A DNA stretch of 64,000 nt from Macrolepiota albuminosa (Eukaryota > Basidiomycota > Agaricomycetes > Agaricales > Agaricaceae). The first letter of the stretch is position 1; the number at the start of each line of letters is the position of its first letter. Positions 55,431 through 64,000 of this stretch are shown piece after piece. The stretch spans positions 744,001 to 808,000 of the forward strand of contig JAMWFC010000009.1 in the NCBI GenBank assembly GCA_027475525.1. Reading direction: 5' to 3'. A program made the position numbers and the translations under genes. The notes below the pieces were generated by a model, which made no database searches, was not told the DNA's origin, and saw only the letters and a list, made by a program, of their open reading frames with translations.

Positions 55431-55869
55431 TGAGGACACAGCCTTGAACATCTACGAAATCTTTGGGGTCACTGATGATACAGCAGAACAGAACGACGTA
55501 AACAAAGACAATGACATGAAAGCAAATTCACATGCACAGCACAAGACAATGACCACCACAACTGATGGCCTTGCTGAGAGTGATGGGAGGGAAATTGCCA
55601 ATTCCGCGATGCAACAGCACAACAACTCAACCAATGGTCCATGGCAGTCAGCCAGACTCTGTGGCAACCCAGCCCCAGCATTGCTACTGCTACTCCTTGC
55701 CCACACTACACAAAACCCATCATCTGCCCGTATACCAGATGGCTTTGATGATGACAAGGATATGCTCACAGCTGCAGTGGCATTGAATTGAGGCAAGCCA
55801 GGAGACAAAACCTGGATCCTGAGGACCTACAGTGAGGCCATGACCAAACCAGACCTGTGAAAGGCAGCA

Positions 55870-56830
55870 ATAGATAAGGAGATGGTGCAGATGTATGGAC
55901 GCAGGGTATGGTGCCTTGTACCACGACTGCCAGGTGCCCAGACAATGAAAAATCATTGGATGTTTGCATTGAAGTACAATGGGGATGGACAGGTCATGGG
56001 GAGGAAGGCAAGACTGGTGGCGAAAAGCTTTACCCAGATCCTGGGGGTGGACTTCTTTGTGACTTATGTGTTGATTGTATGCCATGAGTTGCTATGCATG
56101 AATCTTGCCATTGGTACAACTCACAATTAGAAATCTGGCAGGTTGATTATGCTAGTGCCTACCTGAATGCACCCATGCAAGCCCCATACTCATGGAACAA
56201 CTGGAGGGATACGTGAAGAAACCTAGCAATGTGTTCAAGATCAACATAGTGGCAGAATGATGGGTTAGGGGGAGCAATGATATGGACAAGAACGTGAGCA
56301 TGGAAGAGCTAGAGCATGTGGGAGATGACAAGAAGGATTTGGTGGCAGCACTGGACAAGGCGATATATGGAACGATGGATGCTGAAAATAACTGGTGGAG
56401 GACATTGGACAAGGACATGGCAAGACTAAAGTACAAGCGATCAGAGGCTGACCAGTCAGTGAGGTCAAGAAAAAGGGATGGCGGATACACAATAACAAGC
56501 ATGTATACCGACAACATGACCAGAATGTCATCGTCACTAGAGAAATTGAGACTAGCATGCCAGGAACTGGGCAAGAGGTTCAAAGTCAAAGACATGGGGG
56601 ACATCCACTTTGTGCTTGGAATTTGAATCACCTGCAATTGCAAACAGAGATACCTTACCATGGACCAGGAGGAGTACCTTAAGTGGGTGCTTGAGCGTTT
56701 TGGAATGGCAGATTGCAAACCAAAATACACACCATTGCCTCCTGGGATATTACTGAGCTGCACCCAATGCGCCAAAAGTCCTGAGGACCTCAAGTATATG
56801 CAGGACAAGCCCTACAACAAGCACTAGAAT
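55870..56830 (+). pseudogene. Copia reverse transcriptase
   Basis: Segments ALKYNGDGQVMGRKARLVAK, SFTQILGVDFFVTYV, ALDKAIYGTMDAENNWW, TSMYTDNMTRMSSS and FKVKDMGDIHFVLGI, then YLTMDQEEYLKWVLERFGM in another frame. The YVDD-box reads YTDN: the second catalytic Asp is Asn (GAC-GAC to GAC-AAC, a CpG transition). Between about 56,130 and 56,280 the frame is lost (DYASAYLNAPM region). Region 55,431-55,790 is the low-complexity linker between integrase and RT. Confidence 0.8.
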
Positions 56831-56835
56831 CACTC

Positions 56836-57450
56836 ATGTACGTGCAATTTGGTACATGCCCAGATATAGCATACACAGTCACCTCCTTAAGCCGATTCAT
56901 AAAACAATCTGGAAAAGCTCACTGGCTGGCCCTAAAACACATCATGCAATACATCAAGGCCATGCTACACTACAAGTTGAGGTATGGAGGTGACAGCTAC
57001 ACTGACTACACCCCCTACCAATCTATCTCAGGCACCATATTCCTCCAGGCCGGCGGGTCCACCTGCTGGAGCTCCAAGTACCAGGCAATGGTATTGACAT
57101 CAATGACAGATGCTGAATACATTGTGCTGGAAAGAGCAGCAGAGCACATACAGTGGATGTTCTCAGGGCTGAGAGAAATTGACTTTGAGGTACCATACCC
57201 AGCACAGGTCCTAGGGGACAACAACGGTTTGATTGTAATTGCAGAGAACAAATGGAACCACAACCGAGTAAAACATATTGACGTCAGACACTACTATGTG
57301 AGGCAGCTGGTTGAACATGGCAAAATCAACCTAAAATATGTATCAAGTGAGGAGAACCCAGCAGACCTATTCACAAAGCCACTGGCACACCCACAACATC
57401 AGAAACTATGCAAGGCTCTCAGACTGTGCAAGCCAGAACACGTCTCCTGA
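56836..57450 (+). pseudogene. Copia RNase H
   Basis: A 204-codon frame: YVQFGTCPDIAYTVTSLSRF, LKHIMQYIKAML, TCWSSKYQAMVLTSMTDAEY, VLGDNNGLIVIAENK, RVKHIDVRHYYVRQLVEHGK, YVSSEENPADLFTKPL. This is the most intact Copia domain, ending 11 bp before the polypurine tract. Catalytic GDN and E/D positions are recognisable. Confidence 0.9.
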
Positions 57451-57461
57451 CTCAGGGGGAG

Positions 57462-57723
57462 TGTTGAGATGGAGTTGCATGGGACAATAGGTTGTAGGGG
57501 CATGATGGCATAGGCTGATATGGTAATCAGGGAGTGCAAGTGCACATAGTGACAGATTGGAACTCGGGAATACCTCAGTCTATTTTACACAGAATGAGGT
57601 ATGTCTCGAGTGCTTGTAGAACCAAATATCGTTACTTACGATATTCAGTACTCATGTTGATAACAGGTACATATCACGGAATAGAGTCTATTTTACACAG
57701 ACTGAGTACTCATGTTGATAACA
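57462..57723 (+). repeat. Copia 3' LTR
   Basis: 262 bp, matches the 5' LTR with 21 differences. Followed by target duplication GAGGC. Confidence 0.95.
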
Positions 57724-58330
57724 GAGGCTATTCTTGCAATACCAGTTGCAGAAAAAAATTTCTGCAAAATCCTCCTCTGTCTGCATAGTTATTTGAATAT
57801 CAGCCCCAGCATGACAAGTTATTGGGCAGAATTGATCAAATCTTTTGTCTATAGGAAGAGGTCCAACAAAGACCAAGGGTGACTGGTCCAAATCAAGTCT
57901 TGGGCACAGGTAATGGATGCAATGGTCTGACTGGTTTAGACATGCTACTCTTGTTTTGCTGACAGTTGATGCACCTGAGAATATATGCCTTCAACAAGTC
58001 CTTGCACATGTTAGGCCAATAGTAAGAGTGACAAAGCATGACATAAGTCTTATCCACACTGAAGTGTCCTAATTTGTCATGTACAATGCAAAACAAGTTC
58101 TCATGCAAGTTCTTAAACTTGGGAACCACCAAACAATCTCCTACATAAATCAAAACATTTCACATTACCATACCTAGAACCACCAAATCTGTCTTCCAAT
58201 CCTTCAGCATCCATTTTGCCAAATACCCTTGCTGAATTGTATTCACAATTTCATTGTCCAGCTCCAATGAAATGATTGGAGCCACCACTATGTGTGCAGT
58301 GTCAGGGATCCAGAAAAGCATGTCTGCAAC
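57724..58330 (-). pseudogene. Gypsy integrase, N-terminal half
   Basis: On the minus strand: IPDTAHIVVAPIISLELD, GDCLVVPKFKNLHENLF, then the HHCC zinc domain HDKLGHFSVDKTYVMLCHSY ... CINCQQNKSS, then PLHPLPVPKT and, after a stop, VFVGPLPIDKRFDQF (start of catalytic core) and FAEIFFCNWYCKN up to the Copia insert. The two halves (this one and 51,885-52,759) join across GAGGC. Upstream of 58,330 a dispersed repeat replaces RT. Confidence 0.85.
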
Positions 58331-58351
58331 AATATTGTCTTCACCTTGTAT

Positions 58352-59004
58352 GTGTAAGGGTGACCTCTGGAGGCTATGGCTCAGTCACACAACTGGCAGA
58401 GAGAGATCCAAAGTGTATTAGAGTATATACTGACAATATCATAGCAACTACTCATCTGTGTTGGATGCCGGTGGTACACCGTAAGTGGCACAGTATGATA
58501 TGACCCGAAAAGGGTTGAATGACATTAATTTACTTACCCTGATACAACTCGAATAGACATATATACAGACCACACAATCTATGTCACCCTCAGTCAAGTA
58601 TACGAGACTGAGGGTGAGTACGATACATACCTATATACGACCTTCACTTACAATTTCTCCTACCATAGTACTCACTCGTGTGCTATAGGTAGGATTAATA
58701 CCAGTCAAGTATACGAGACTGAGGTACTCACTTGTGTGCTATAGGTTTAGGTTGTAACAACATGGGAGAGGGAGATCCAAAGAGAACAAGTCTAGGGATT
58801 CTCTATGCCAGGTTGGATGCTTCTGGGGCCTCCGAAGCATAGGAAACAACTGTACAGTACAACAAAACCTTGAAAACTCAAAAATTGCCTAAACAAATAA
58901 GTGCACAAACGAAGCATAGGAAACAACTGTACAGTACAACAAAACCTTGAAAACTCAAAAATTGCCTAAACAAATAAGTGCACAAACAAGGCAGGTAAAC
59001 TCTG
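58352..59004. repeat. Dispersed repeat, copy 2
   Basis: Begins with GTGTAAGGGTGACCTCTGG, matching 6,097 onward, and continues with ACACAACTGGCAGAGAGA. Contains the hairpin CACCCTCAGTC (58,585-58,595) with GACTGAGGGTG (58,606-58,616), and a second GTCAAGTATACGAGACTGAG at 58,708. The later part AAAGAGAACAAGTCTAGGGA (58,776) again matches copy 1. Longer than copy 1 because of extra internal sequence. No gene seen. Confidence 0.5.
58834..58987. repeat. Perfect 77-bp tandem duplication
   Basis: 58,834-58,910 and 58,911-58,987 are identical (GAAGCATAGGAAACAACTGT ... AAGTGCACAAAC). The next base differs, so exactly two copies. Confidence 0.95.
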
Positions 59005-59419
59005 GCTTATGTAAGTGGTCTGGAAGCAGTACTGAAGGGCCCACACCTGTCTGAATGATAGCTAAAGAACCAGAGCACCTCAAGGGCTGAGAATAGTACT
59101 AATAGATAGTGTTGAAAGAGTAGAAGCAGTAAAGTAAAAGAATGACAGCAGAAATAAGAGAATGAATAAAGGGAGAATGAAAGAATGAATGAGAAGTCTG
59201 TCAGGGGACTGCTCATTTCTTCCTTCTTTCACTCCTTATCTCTTCACTCTCCTTTCATTCATTCTCTTATTTCTTCTGTCATTCTCTCATTTTACTGTTT
59301 CTATTCTTTCAACACCATCTATTAGTACTATTCTCAGCCCTTGAAGTGCTCTGGTTCTTTAGCTATCATTCAGACAAGTGTGGGCCCTTCAGTACCACTT
59401 TCAGACCACTTACATAAGC
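59005..59419. repeat. Long palindrome (fold-back), arms about 185 bp
   Basis: The left arm from GCTTATGTAAGTGG (59,005) pairs with the right arm ending CCACTTACATAAGC (59,419), at roughly 90 percent by eye over about 185 bp, with a centre of about 30-40 bp around CTGTCAGGGGACTGC. Internal landmarks such as GAAGGGCCCACAC/GTGTGGGCCCTTC and AGTACTAATAGAT/ATCTATTAGTACT mirror each other. Sits directly before the Tc1 fragment. It may be a MITE or fold-back element. Confidence 0.85.
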
Positions 59420-59431
59420 AAAGGAGAGCTT

Positions 59432-59780
59432 TGAGAAGTTGGAGATGGAGGAGGGTGCCCACTACTTTCAACAGGACAATGACCCCAAACACAACTCCAA
59501 GAGGGCTGACAAGTAGTTTGAGGACAACAACTTTGATGTCTTTTGGTGGCCAGCCCAATCCCCTGATCTCAACCCTATTGAACATCTCTGGTAGTACCTC
59601 AAGGAGCAACTTAGGCAGTATGGAACACCTCCTCATGGTGTGCATGAATTATGGGAGAGGATTGCAAAGGAGTGGAATAAAATACCACCAGAGGTATCCA
59701 AAGACTAATAGAAAGCATGCCTAGAAGGATTCAAGCAGTTATCAAGGCAAATAGAGGACATACAAAGTACTAGATACTAA
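59432..59780 (+). pseudogene. Tc1/mariner transposase, C-terminal fragment
   Basis: LEMEEGAHYFQQDNDPKHNS (second catalytic Asp in the D-N-D-P-K-H context), then after one stop EDNNFDVFWWPAQSPDLNPI and EHLW (the catalytic Glu/Asp region), GTPPHGVHELWERIAKEWNK, then stops. The N-terminal DNA-binding domains and the first Asp are absent. A 77-bp tandem duplication (59,706-59,859) repeats the tail. The element's right end is the inverted repeat near 60,084. Confidence 0.9.
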
Positions 59781-59859
59781 AATAATAGAAAGCATGCCTA
59801 GAAGGATTCAAGCAGTTATCAAGGCAAATAGAGGACATACAAAGTACTAGATACTAAAA
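59706..59859. repeat. Perfect 77-bp tandem duplication in the Tc1 tail
   Basis: 59,706-59,782 and 59,783-59,859 are identical (TAATAGAAAGCATGCCTAGA ... TAGATACTAAAA). It duplicates the end of the transposase frame. Confidence 0.95.
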
Positions 59860-59871
59860 GTAGAGATGCTC

Positions 59872-60084
59872 AAAAAACTGTCCCAATGAGTGGATATTCT
59901 AAGATGGCCATTGCTCCACCAGTCTTGTTTCAAATTACATAAGCCTAGGTTCATTTTGTAGCTATGATGCTATAGTATTTTACATGATTTAATCAGGATT
60001 TTAGGTACTTCCCATCCTTCATGCCAATGTCATCTTTCAAAAAGTATGAAACATTGGGACAGTTTTTTGAGCCACTATACTTCT
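59872..60084. repeat. Tc1 subterminal and terminal inverted repeats
   Basis: GCTCAAAAAACTGTCCCAAT at 59,874-59,893 is the reverse complement of ATTGGGACAGTTTTTTGAGC at 60,053-60,072; the right one continues to CACTATA, so the Tc1 right end is about 60,079-60,084. The left terminus of the element is missing. Confidence 0.65.
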
Positions 60085-60796
60085 AGAGGACAAAAGAGTC
60101 ATTGTGTAGGCAGTCCTAGTTCAGCCATGAGCATCAAAGAGATCATTGCTGGGGGACTGGGGGAGCACCAGTGTCAGAGCAATAGAGGGGGCCAACACCA
60201 GGCAGGAATAAGTCATGTATTTGGGAAGTATATACTCAAAATCTGCATTGCTGCTATCTTCTTCCTCTGACAATTCCTTGAACACTGCTGCAACTGTCAT
60301 CAGCATAATACCTAATACTCCTCCTTTGGTAGTTTCCTTTTTCTTCTTGAAATACACTGCATGAGCCACTACCACAGACTCAGGAGTCAACTTTTGCTTC
60401 TCATATTCTTTGAGCATGGGGACCTTACCCTTGTCAGGACATGCAGCAGTCCAATGCTCCATATAAAGTCAATGGCACTGGTAACATCCTGCATTTTTGT
60501 TAAGATACAATATTTGTCAACAGTGAGAGGATAAATATGGATGCATATCTGAGTTGTCAAACCAGAGGAGTTTGCACCCAGAGCTGGGGAGGTACAATTT
60601 GTGGCTACAAGAATATTCAAATATGAGGTAACTGATTTACTGGAAATGGAACTATTCTTAGAACTGGCCTTACCAGCAGTAGCAATAGAATTTTCAATGT
60701 ATTTACTGATTTGAGTTTTGCATGCAGTGATGACTGAGTCAATGTTGGCCAGAGTACAAAGCCATTGGTTAAAGTCAGAAATACTATTGTAGCAGC
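60085..60796 (-). pseudogene. Gypsy Gag C-terminus and protease start
   Basis: On the minus strand: SDFNQWLCTLANIDSVITAC, then a frame change, knuckle-like GCYQCH-stop-LYMEHWTAAC, PMLKEYEKQKLTPES, ending PKYMTYSCLVLAPSIALTLV, which has the position and form of the start of the Gypsy protease in agaricomycete elements. This frame order (Gag, then integrase lower down on the same strand) suggests it belongs to the same Gypsy as 51.9-58.3 kb, with RT lost. Confidence 0.6.
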
Positions 60797-61436
60797 TGTC
60801 ATGACCTGCCTCTCCAGAATGCCCAACTCTGGAGCCCTGGAAACCACCTTGCAATGCCTAGCCCCCAGGCTTCATCAACACTCTGGAACAACAGACTGGC
60901 ACACCAAAATCTGACCCCCCATCCAATCAGCTCTGATGGCTGCCATCAGCCATCAGCATCACTCCAGCACTGGCACCCAGGCTCCAATGTCCACTATCAA
61001 CCATCAAACTGCCCCAGCACCACACTTCAAGCCCCAGACATTGGCCAACAGCCAACCCTGCACCCTCAGGCCCAACACCGCTACCACCTCCACACCTGTA
61101 TGTTCCAATGACACCCTCAAACCCTCTTCAGACAACCCTATCTGACCTCCTTTGGACAACATGCCCCTCCAAAAGCTGACACCTCTGGGGGTCCAGCCTG
61201 ACCTCCCCCAGATACCTGGGCCACACTAGCTAACTGGACCCTGCTCACAACAAGTACTTAAGCTGTAGCTAGTGTTCTGCTACCATAATCTTGATATTGC
61301 CTAACTTTTGCCTTTGTCTTCATTTATTAAAATCAATCTATTTTCCCACTCTCAAAAGTCTCCTGGTCTCAGTCTCAGTCTCTCAGTCTCTCCTCATTCC
61401 AATTGTTGTGGTCTGATTGTTCCTTTCCCAATGACA
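60797..61436. repeat. Probable solo LTR
   Basis: Starts TGTCATGACC and ends CCAATGACA, giving inverted ends TGTCA/TGACA; interrupts the Gypsy Gag frame. Flanks GCAGC (60,792-60,796) and GGAGC (61,437-61,441) match at 4 of 5 bases, so a mutated 5-bp duplication is possible. Contains a late ATTTATTAAAATCAATC region as in LTR R regions. Pyrimidine-rich first half without coding. Orientation assumed plus. Confidence 0.5.
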
Positions 61437-61599
61437 GGAGCATGACTAACTGAAACTTGTGTGACCTCGCTATATACAAGCCTGTGAGGCCTAACACCAT
61501 TGTGCAAGCTTGTGGTACTGAGAGAACTAGTTTATCTGATGAATCTGAGGATGTAGAGTCAGGAGATGGGGGTACAGATTGCACAGGCAAGGCAGACAA
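61437..61599 (-). pseudogene. Gypsy Gag N-terminal fragment
   Basis: Minus-strand frame SVPPSPDSTSSDSSDKLVLS and GLTGLYIARSHKFQLVML runs toward the solo LTR and would connect to SDFNQWLCTLANID beyond it. Low-complexity Ser/Asp part as in Gag linkers. Its start is cut by the Gypsy LTR at 61,600. Confidence 0.4.
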
Positions 61600-62307
61600 T
61601 GTCACGACCCCTCCCCTCCAGACCCACCCTGGGACACCCCCGGAACACCATCCGGGACCCTCCCTCCGACCCCACAGGACACGCCCCGCCATCACGACCG
61701 CCGGCACCGCCATCAGCCACCACCAGCCCCGATCACCGATCGGATCACGCGACTCGTTCCTGACCATCACGCATCATGCATCATGGCTCCATCCGCGCCA
61801 ATTGATCGTGCGATCCCGGTATGCAACCCCTGCCGCTACTCAATGACCCCCGGAACACCATCCCAGACATCCCGGAACCCCGAGACCCGGCCCCGTAGTA
61901 TTTATAGCGTAGTTCCCTGTTGTATTCGGCAGTCTTGAGATTACATTGCTTTACTTGGATTGTTGCGTGCCCTCTGCTTGACTGGTACGCATTGACTGGC
62001 ACGCTTTTGACTGGCACGCTTGAATACTTGCGTGCTCTAAGATTGGTACGCACTTTGCGACTTTAATTTGCTAACTTGGTCTCGTCTTAGAACCTCCGGT
62101 TCACGACTCGACCCCCACCCAAACTCCCCAGCTACTTACCACCCAAAACCCCCGGACCAAATCCCCTTCCCCGGGATTCCCCTGTCCATGTCCTGAACCC
62201 CGGAGTCCTAGCCCCAGAGTTCCAGACACCCGAGTATCCGTAGGTCAAGTCCACATTGTAAGGGCGATCGCTTTCCCGGAAGGCCCCCGACTCAGCGGAA
62301 CCTGACA
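61600..62307 (+). repeat. Gypsy 5' LTR and leader
   Basis: Starts TGTCACGACCCC. TATA box TATTTATAG at about 61,899. TTGACTGG(T/C)ACGC occurs three times between 61,979 and 62,019, with a variant at 62,041. The LTR 3' border is uncertain; CCTGACA at 62,301-62,307 would complement the TGTCA start. The second LTR lies outside the window. Confidence 0.65.
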
Positions 62308-62340
62308 TAATATCAAGACTCCCTCCTTACACCGTTCTTG

Positions 62341-63090
62341 ATGGCTACGTATACTCACACCTACTACCCCACGGGCTACCAGACCGACCCCTACGGGCGC
62401 CCGGTACCCGAGCATTACTCCGCGCAGACCCCCCGCCCCATCTATCCACCCGTTCCATACGAACCCCCGTACCTCCACCGCCATTGGGCCCCTGACCCAT
62501 CCCTCTACGATCTGGGGCCTTCAGCCAGCTGGGCCCCTCCACCCAACTTAGCCATGGCACGACCCGTGGAGGTCCCCTCGTACTGGAGCGTCCCCGGTGG
62601 CCTGCCGGAGACTCCACCAGTACCCAATGGACCTTGCCCGATTCCCCCCAGCGAGGGCCCCTTTGCACCCACCCCCTACTACGGCTACCAGTGCCCCGTC
62701 CCCCAACCCCGAGAACCCCGAGGACTCCCCTACCCTGACTACCCCCCTCGTCACTACCCAGCCGCTGCTCCACCCGCTCGAACCCCTTCCTCGCCAATGG
62801 GACGACGACGCCTCAAGGAGTATGAACGGCAACGGGACAAAGTACTCCGCTCTCTCAGGATTACGCCGGAGGACTTCGCTCAACGGACAAGGGCGCTGCT
62901 CACGGAATTCGGGCACGACGACTTCAAAGGCACTCCGGAGGAATGGGCTCATTGCTTGGTCGAATTCGGGGACCGCCTCACACGAGGGGAACTCCTGGAG
63001 CAAACTATGGTAAAGTATAGGCGCAATACGATCCTCCGAGAAGAATTGCAACAGCTGCTCGACAAAGTCCACGCGTCCCCCTCCCCTTGA
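62341..63090 (+). CDS. Gypsy Gag-like protein, N-terminal part
   Basis: ATG at 62,341 (the upstream TTG is not needed), 249 residues. First 150 residues are Pro/Tyr-rich and low complexity (PYLHRHWAPDPSLYDLGPSA). Then a helical charged part: RRRLKEYERQRDKVLRSLRI, TRALLTEFGHDDFKGTPEEW, LVEFGDRLTRGELLEQTMVK. Stop at 63,088. Downstream the same type of Pro-rich composition continues in other frames to 64,000, with a Tyr run (HYYYYYNAG) at about 63,950, so the Gag frame is probably broken here or this is a short form. No catalytic domain. Identity as Gag follows from position after the LTR. Confidence 0.55.
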   Translation: MATYTHTYYPTGYQTDPYGRPVPEHYSAQTPRPIYPPVPYEPPYLHRHWAPDPSLYDLGPSASWAPPPNLAMARPVEVPSYWSVPGGLPETPPVPNGPCPIPPSEGPFAPTPYYGYQCPVPQPREPRGLPYPDYPPRHYPAAAPPARTPSSPMGRRRLKEYERQRDKVLRSLRITPEDFAQRTRALLTEFGHDDFKGTPEEWAHCLVEFGDRLTRGELLEQTMVKYRRNTILREELQQLLDKVHASPSP

Positions 63091-64000
63091 CCCCTCAACG
63101 ACCCCGCAGATCCAGGTTGCTCGATCCACGTTCGACGGGAACCCCCGGAGCCGGCCCCGGCAGCCCTGACAGCCCCCGCGGACCCCACTCCGGAACAACG
63201 ACAACGGGAAGAGCGACAAAACGCCTCAGCCATATTGCGGTCCCTCAACCCAACTGGGGGCCTCTTCGATCAACCCGCTGCCTGCACGGTAGGCTTGTCA
63301 ACTCGCCGCAGGGCTAACTCCGTTCCTAGTACCTTCGAAACCTGGGGACAGCCCCAAAGACCCCTGGAACCCCTCCCGTGAACAGACAACGCCCGACCCC
63401 CGGCCCCGGCAAACCCCGGTAGACCCCGTGCGGACACCCCTAGCACGGACGACACGCTGTGCTACATCGACGAGCTCACGTGTGGCAACAACGAATCCCG
63501 TCCCGCGCCCACGCCCGTCCCGGTACCGCCCCCTATGTCAGCCCCGGTTCCTCCGGAACGCAACTTCCGCCACGATCCGCCACCCCACTTCGACCTACAA
63601 AACCCCCCGTGACCCCCGATGCAAGCACGACCCTCCCGGGTTGAACGCCCCCCACGCAACCCAGCACCCGACCCAGCACCTGGCCCCCTTCCGTCCGACC
63701 TGACACCGCCGAACCCTTCCCGACCACCTCCGCCACCCCCAGCCGAACCTTGAGGACGACCCCCAGGGCCCCCACCTCTGCCACCCCCTGCGTGGAGACC
63801 TGGGCCTCCTCCCGGCAGGAACGAACCCCTCTGGGATAACGGACCCCCCAGGCGTGGACCCCCAGGTGAGCCGCCTGGGGGAGGCCCTCCAGGCGGGTGG
63901 GGTCCTGCCCTTGGTGCTTTTCCTCCTCAAGGAGGTGGGGGTAATCACTACTACTACTATTACAATGCTGGCCCCCCTCCCCGCAACGCTGCCAGACCGG
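63091..64000 (+). other. Pro-rich continuation of the Gypsy element
   Basis: GC-rich, C-rich on the plus strand, with Pro/Arg-rich translations in all frames and no open frame longer than about 100 codons. Probably the Gag linker with frame breaks. Nothing else is recognisable before the window ends. Confidence 0.4.

Larger units (their letters stand above)
52760..57723 (+). mobile_element. Ty1/Copia element, full length, degenerate
   Basis: LTRs 52,760-53,021 and 57,462-57,723 (262 bp each, TGTTGAG ... GATAACA) flank gag, protease, integrase, RT and RNase H in Copia order. Target-site duplication GAGGC at 52,755-52,759 and 57,724-57,728 is perfect. A polypurine tract (AGGGGGAG, 57,454-57,461) precedes the 3' LTR. 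LTRs differ at 21 of 262 positions, 18 of them at CpG-derived dinucleotides, so it is not recent. The insertion disrupted a Gypsy integrase. Confidence 0.95.
61600..64000 (+). mobile_element. Ty3/Gypsy-type element, partial (runs off the window)
   Basis: A TGTCACGAC LTR start, Gag-like frame at 62,341 and continuing Pro-rich Gag linker to the window end. GC-rich with many CpG, unlike the older elements, so probably younger. Pol is not in view, so the Gypsy assignment relies on LTR and Gag form. Confidence 0.6.

Noticed and set aside
55423..55808. Frames on both strands in the Copia linker
   Set aside because: Low-complexity spacer between integrase and RT; no domain.
59341..59724. 127-codon frame over the Tc1 region
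   Set aside because: It is out of frame with the recognisable transposase motifs.
1..64000. tRNA or rRNA genes
   Set aside because: No convincing B-box context or rRNA sequence was noticed by eye; a tRNAscan or Infernal run would be decisive.

Overview
The window looks like a transposon-dense region of a basidiomycete, most likely agaricomycete, genome. Evidence: GC-AG introns of 82 and 86 nt in the one clearly intact gene; a CAP59/CAP64-type gene pair; and a transposon set typical of Agaricomycetes (Helitron with a DUF6570-like segment, two tyrosine-recombinase (YR) retrotransposons, LINE with C-terminal RNase H and zinc finger, Ty1/Copia, Ty3/Gypsy, Tc1). There are no bacterial features. 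Everything is read from the sequence and family knowledge; no database was searched.

Layout. 1-14.1 kb: AT-rich, mostly decayed, with remnants of spliced genes (unidentified at 2.2-2.8, 8.8-10.9 and 12.5-13.9 kb; a coiled-coil gene at 4.4-7.2 kb with a duplicated 350-bp block). 14.16-20.0 kb: a LINE on the minus strand with its poly(A) tail at the left end, cut in its endonuclease by a 1-kb LTR-like insert that holds a 100-N gap. 21.4-22.4 kb: a decayed RIC8 (synembryn) gene. 24.4-25.8 kb: an unidentified gene remnant. 26.9-34.3 kb: a very AT-rich Helitron (minus), cut in its helicase by a second, complete copy (1043 bp) of the same LTR-like insert. 34.7-39.2 kb: a DIRS/PAT-like YR retrotransposon (minus). 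39.4-40.65 kb: Copia 3'-end fragments. 40.79-47.17 kb: an Ngaro-type YR retrotransposon (plus) with full split direct repeats.

47.3-50.6 kb is the host-gene island: a CAP64-like SGNH hydrolase and a CAP59-family glycosyltransferase, head to head with 53 bp between start codons, probably acting together in Golgi or cell-surface polysaccharide synthesis. 51.9-61.6 kb is an old Gypsy element (minus) broken by a complete Copia element (52,760-57,723, TSD GAGGC), a palindromic repeat, a truncated Tc1 transposon and a probable solo LTR. From 61,600 a second Gypsy element (plus) runs off the window.

Three themes stand out. First, mutations in the elements are mostly CpG transitions; these account for 18 of 21 differences between the Copia LTRs and explain the loss of several catalytic residues. 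Second, an apparently unnamed 1043-bp TG...CA element is inserted twice at the same 4-bp target, GCGT. Third, three unrelated loci carry perfect tandem duplications of exactly 77 bp, which looks like an assembly artefact.
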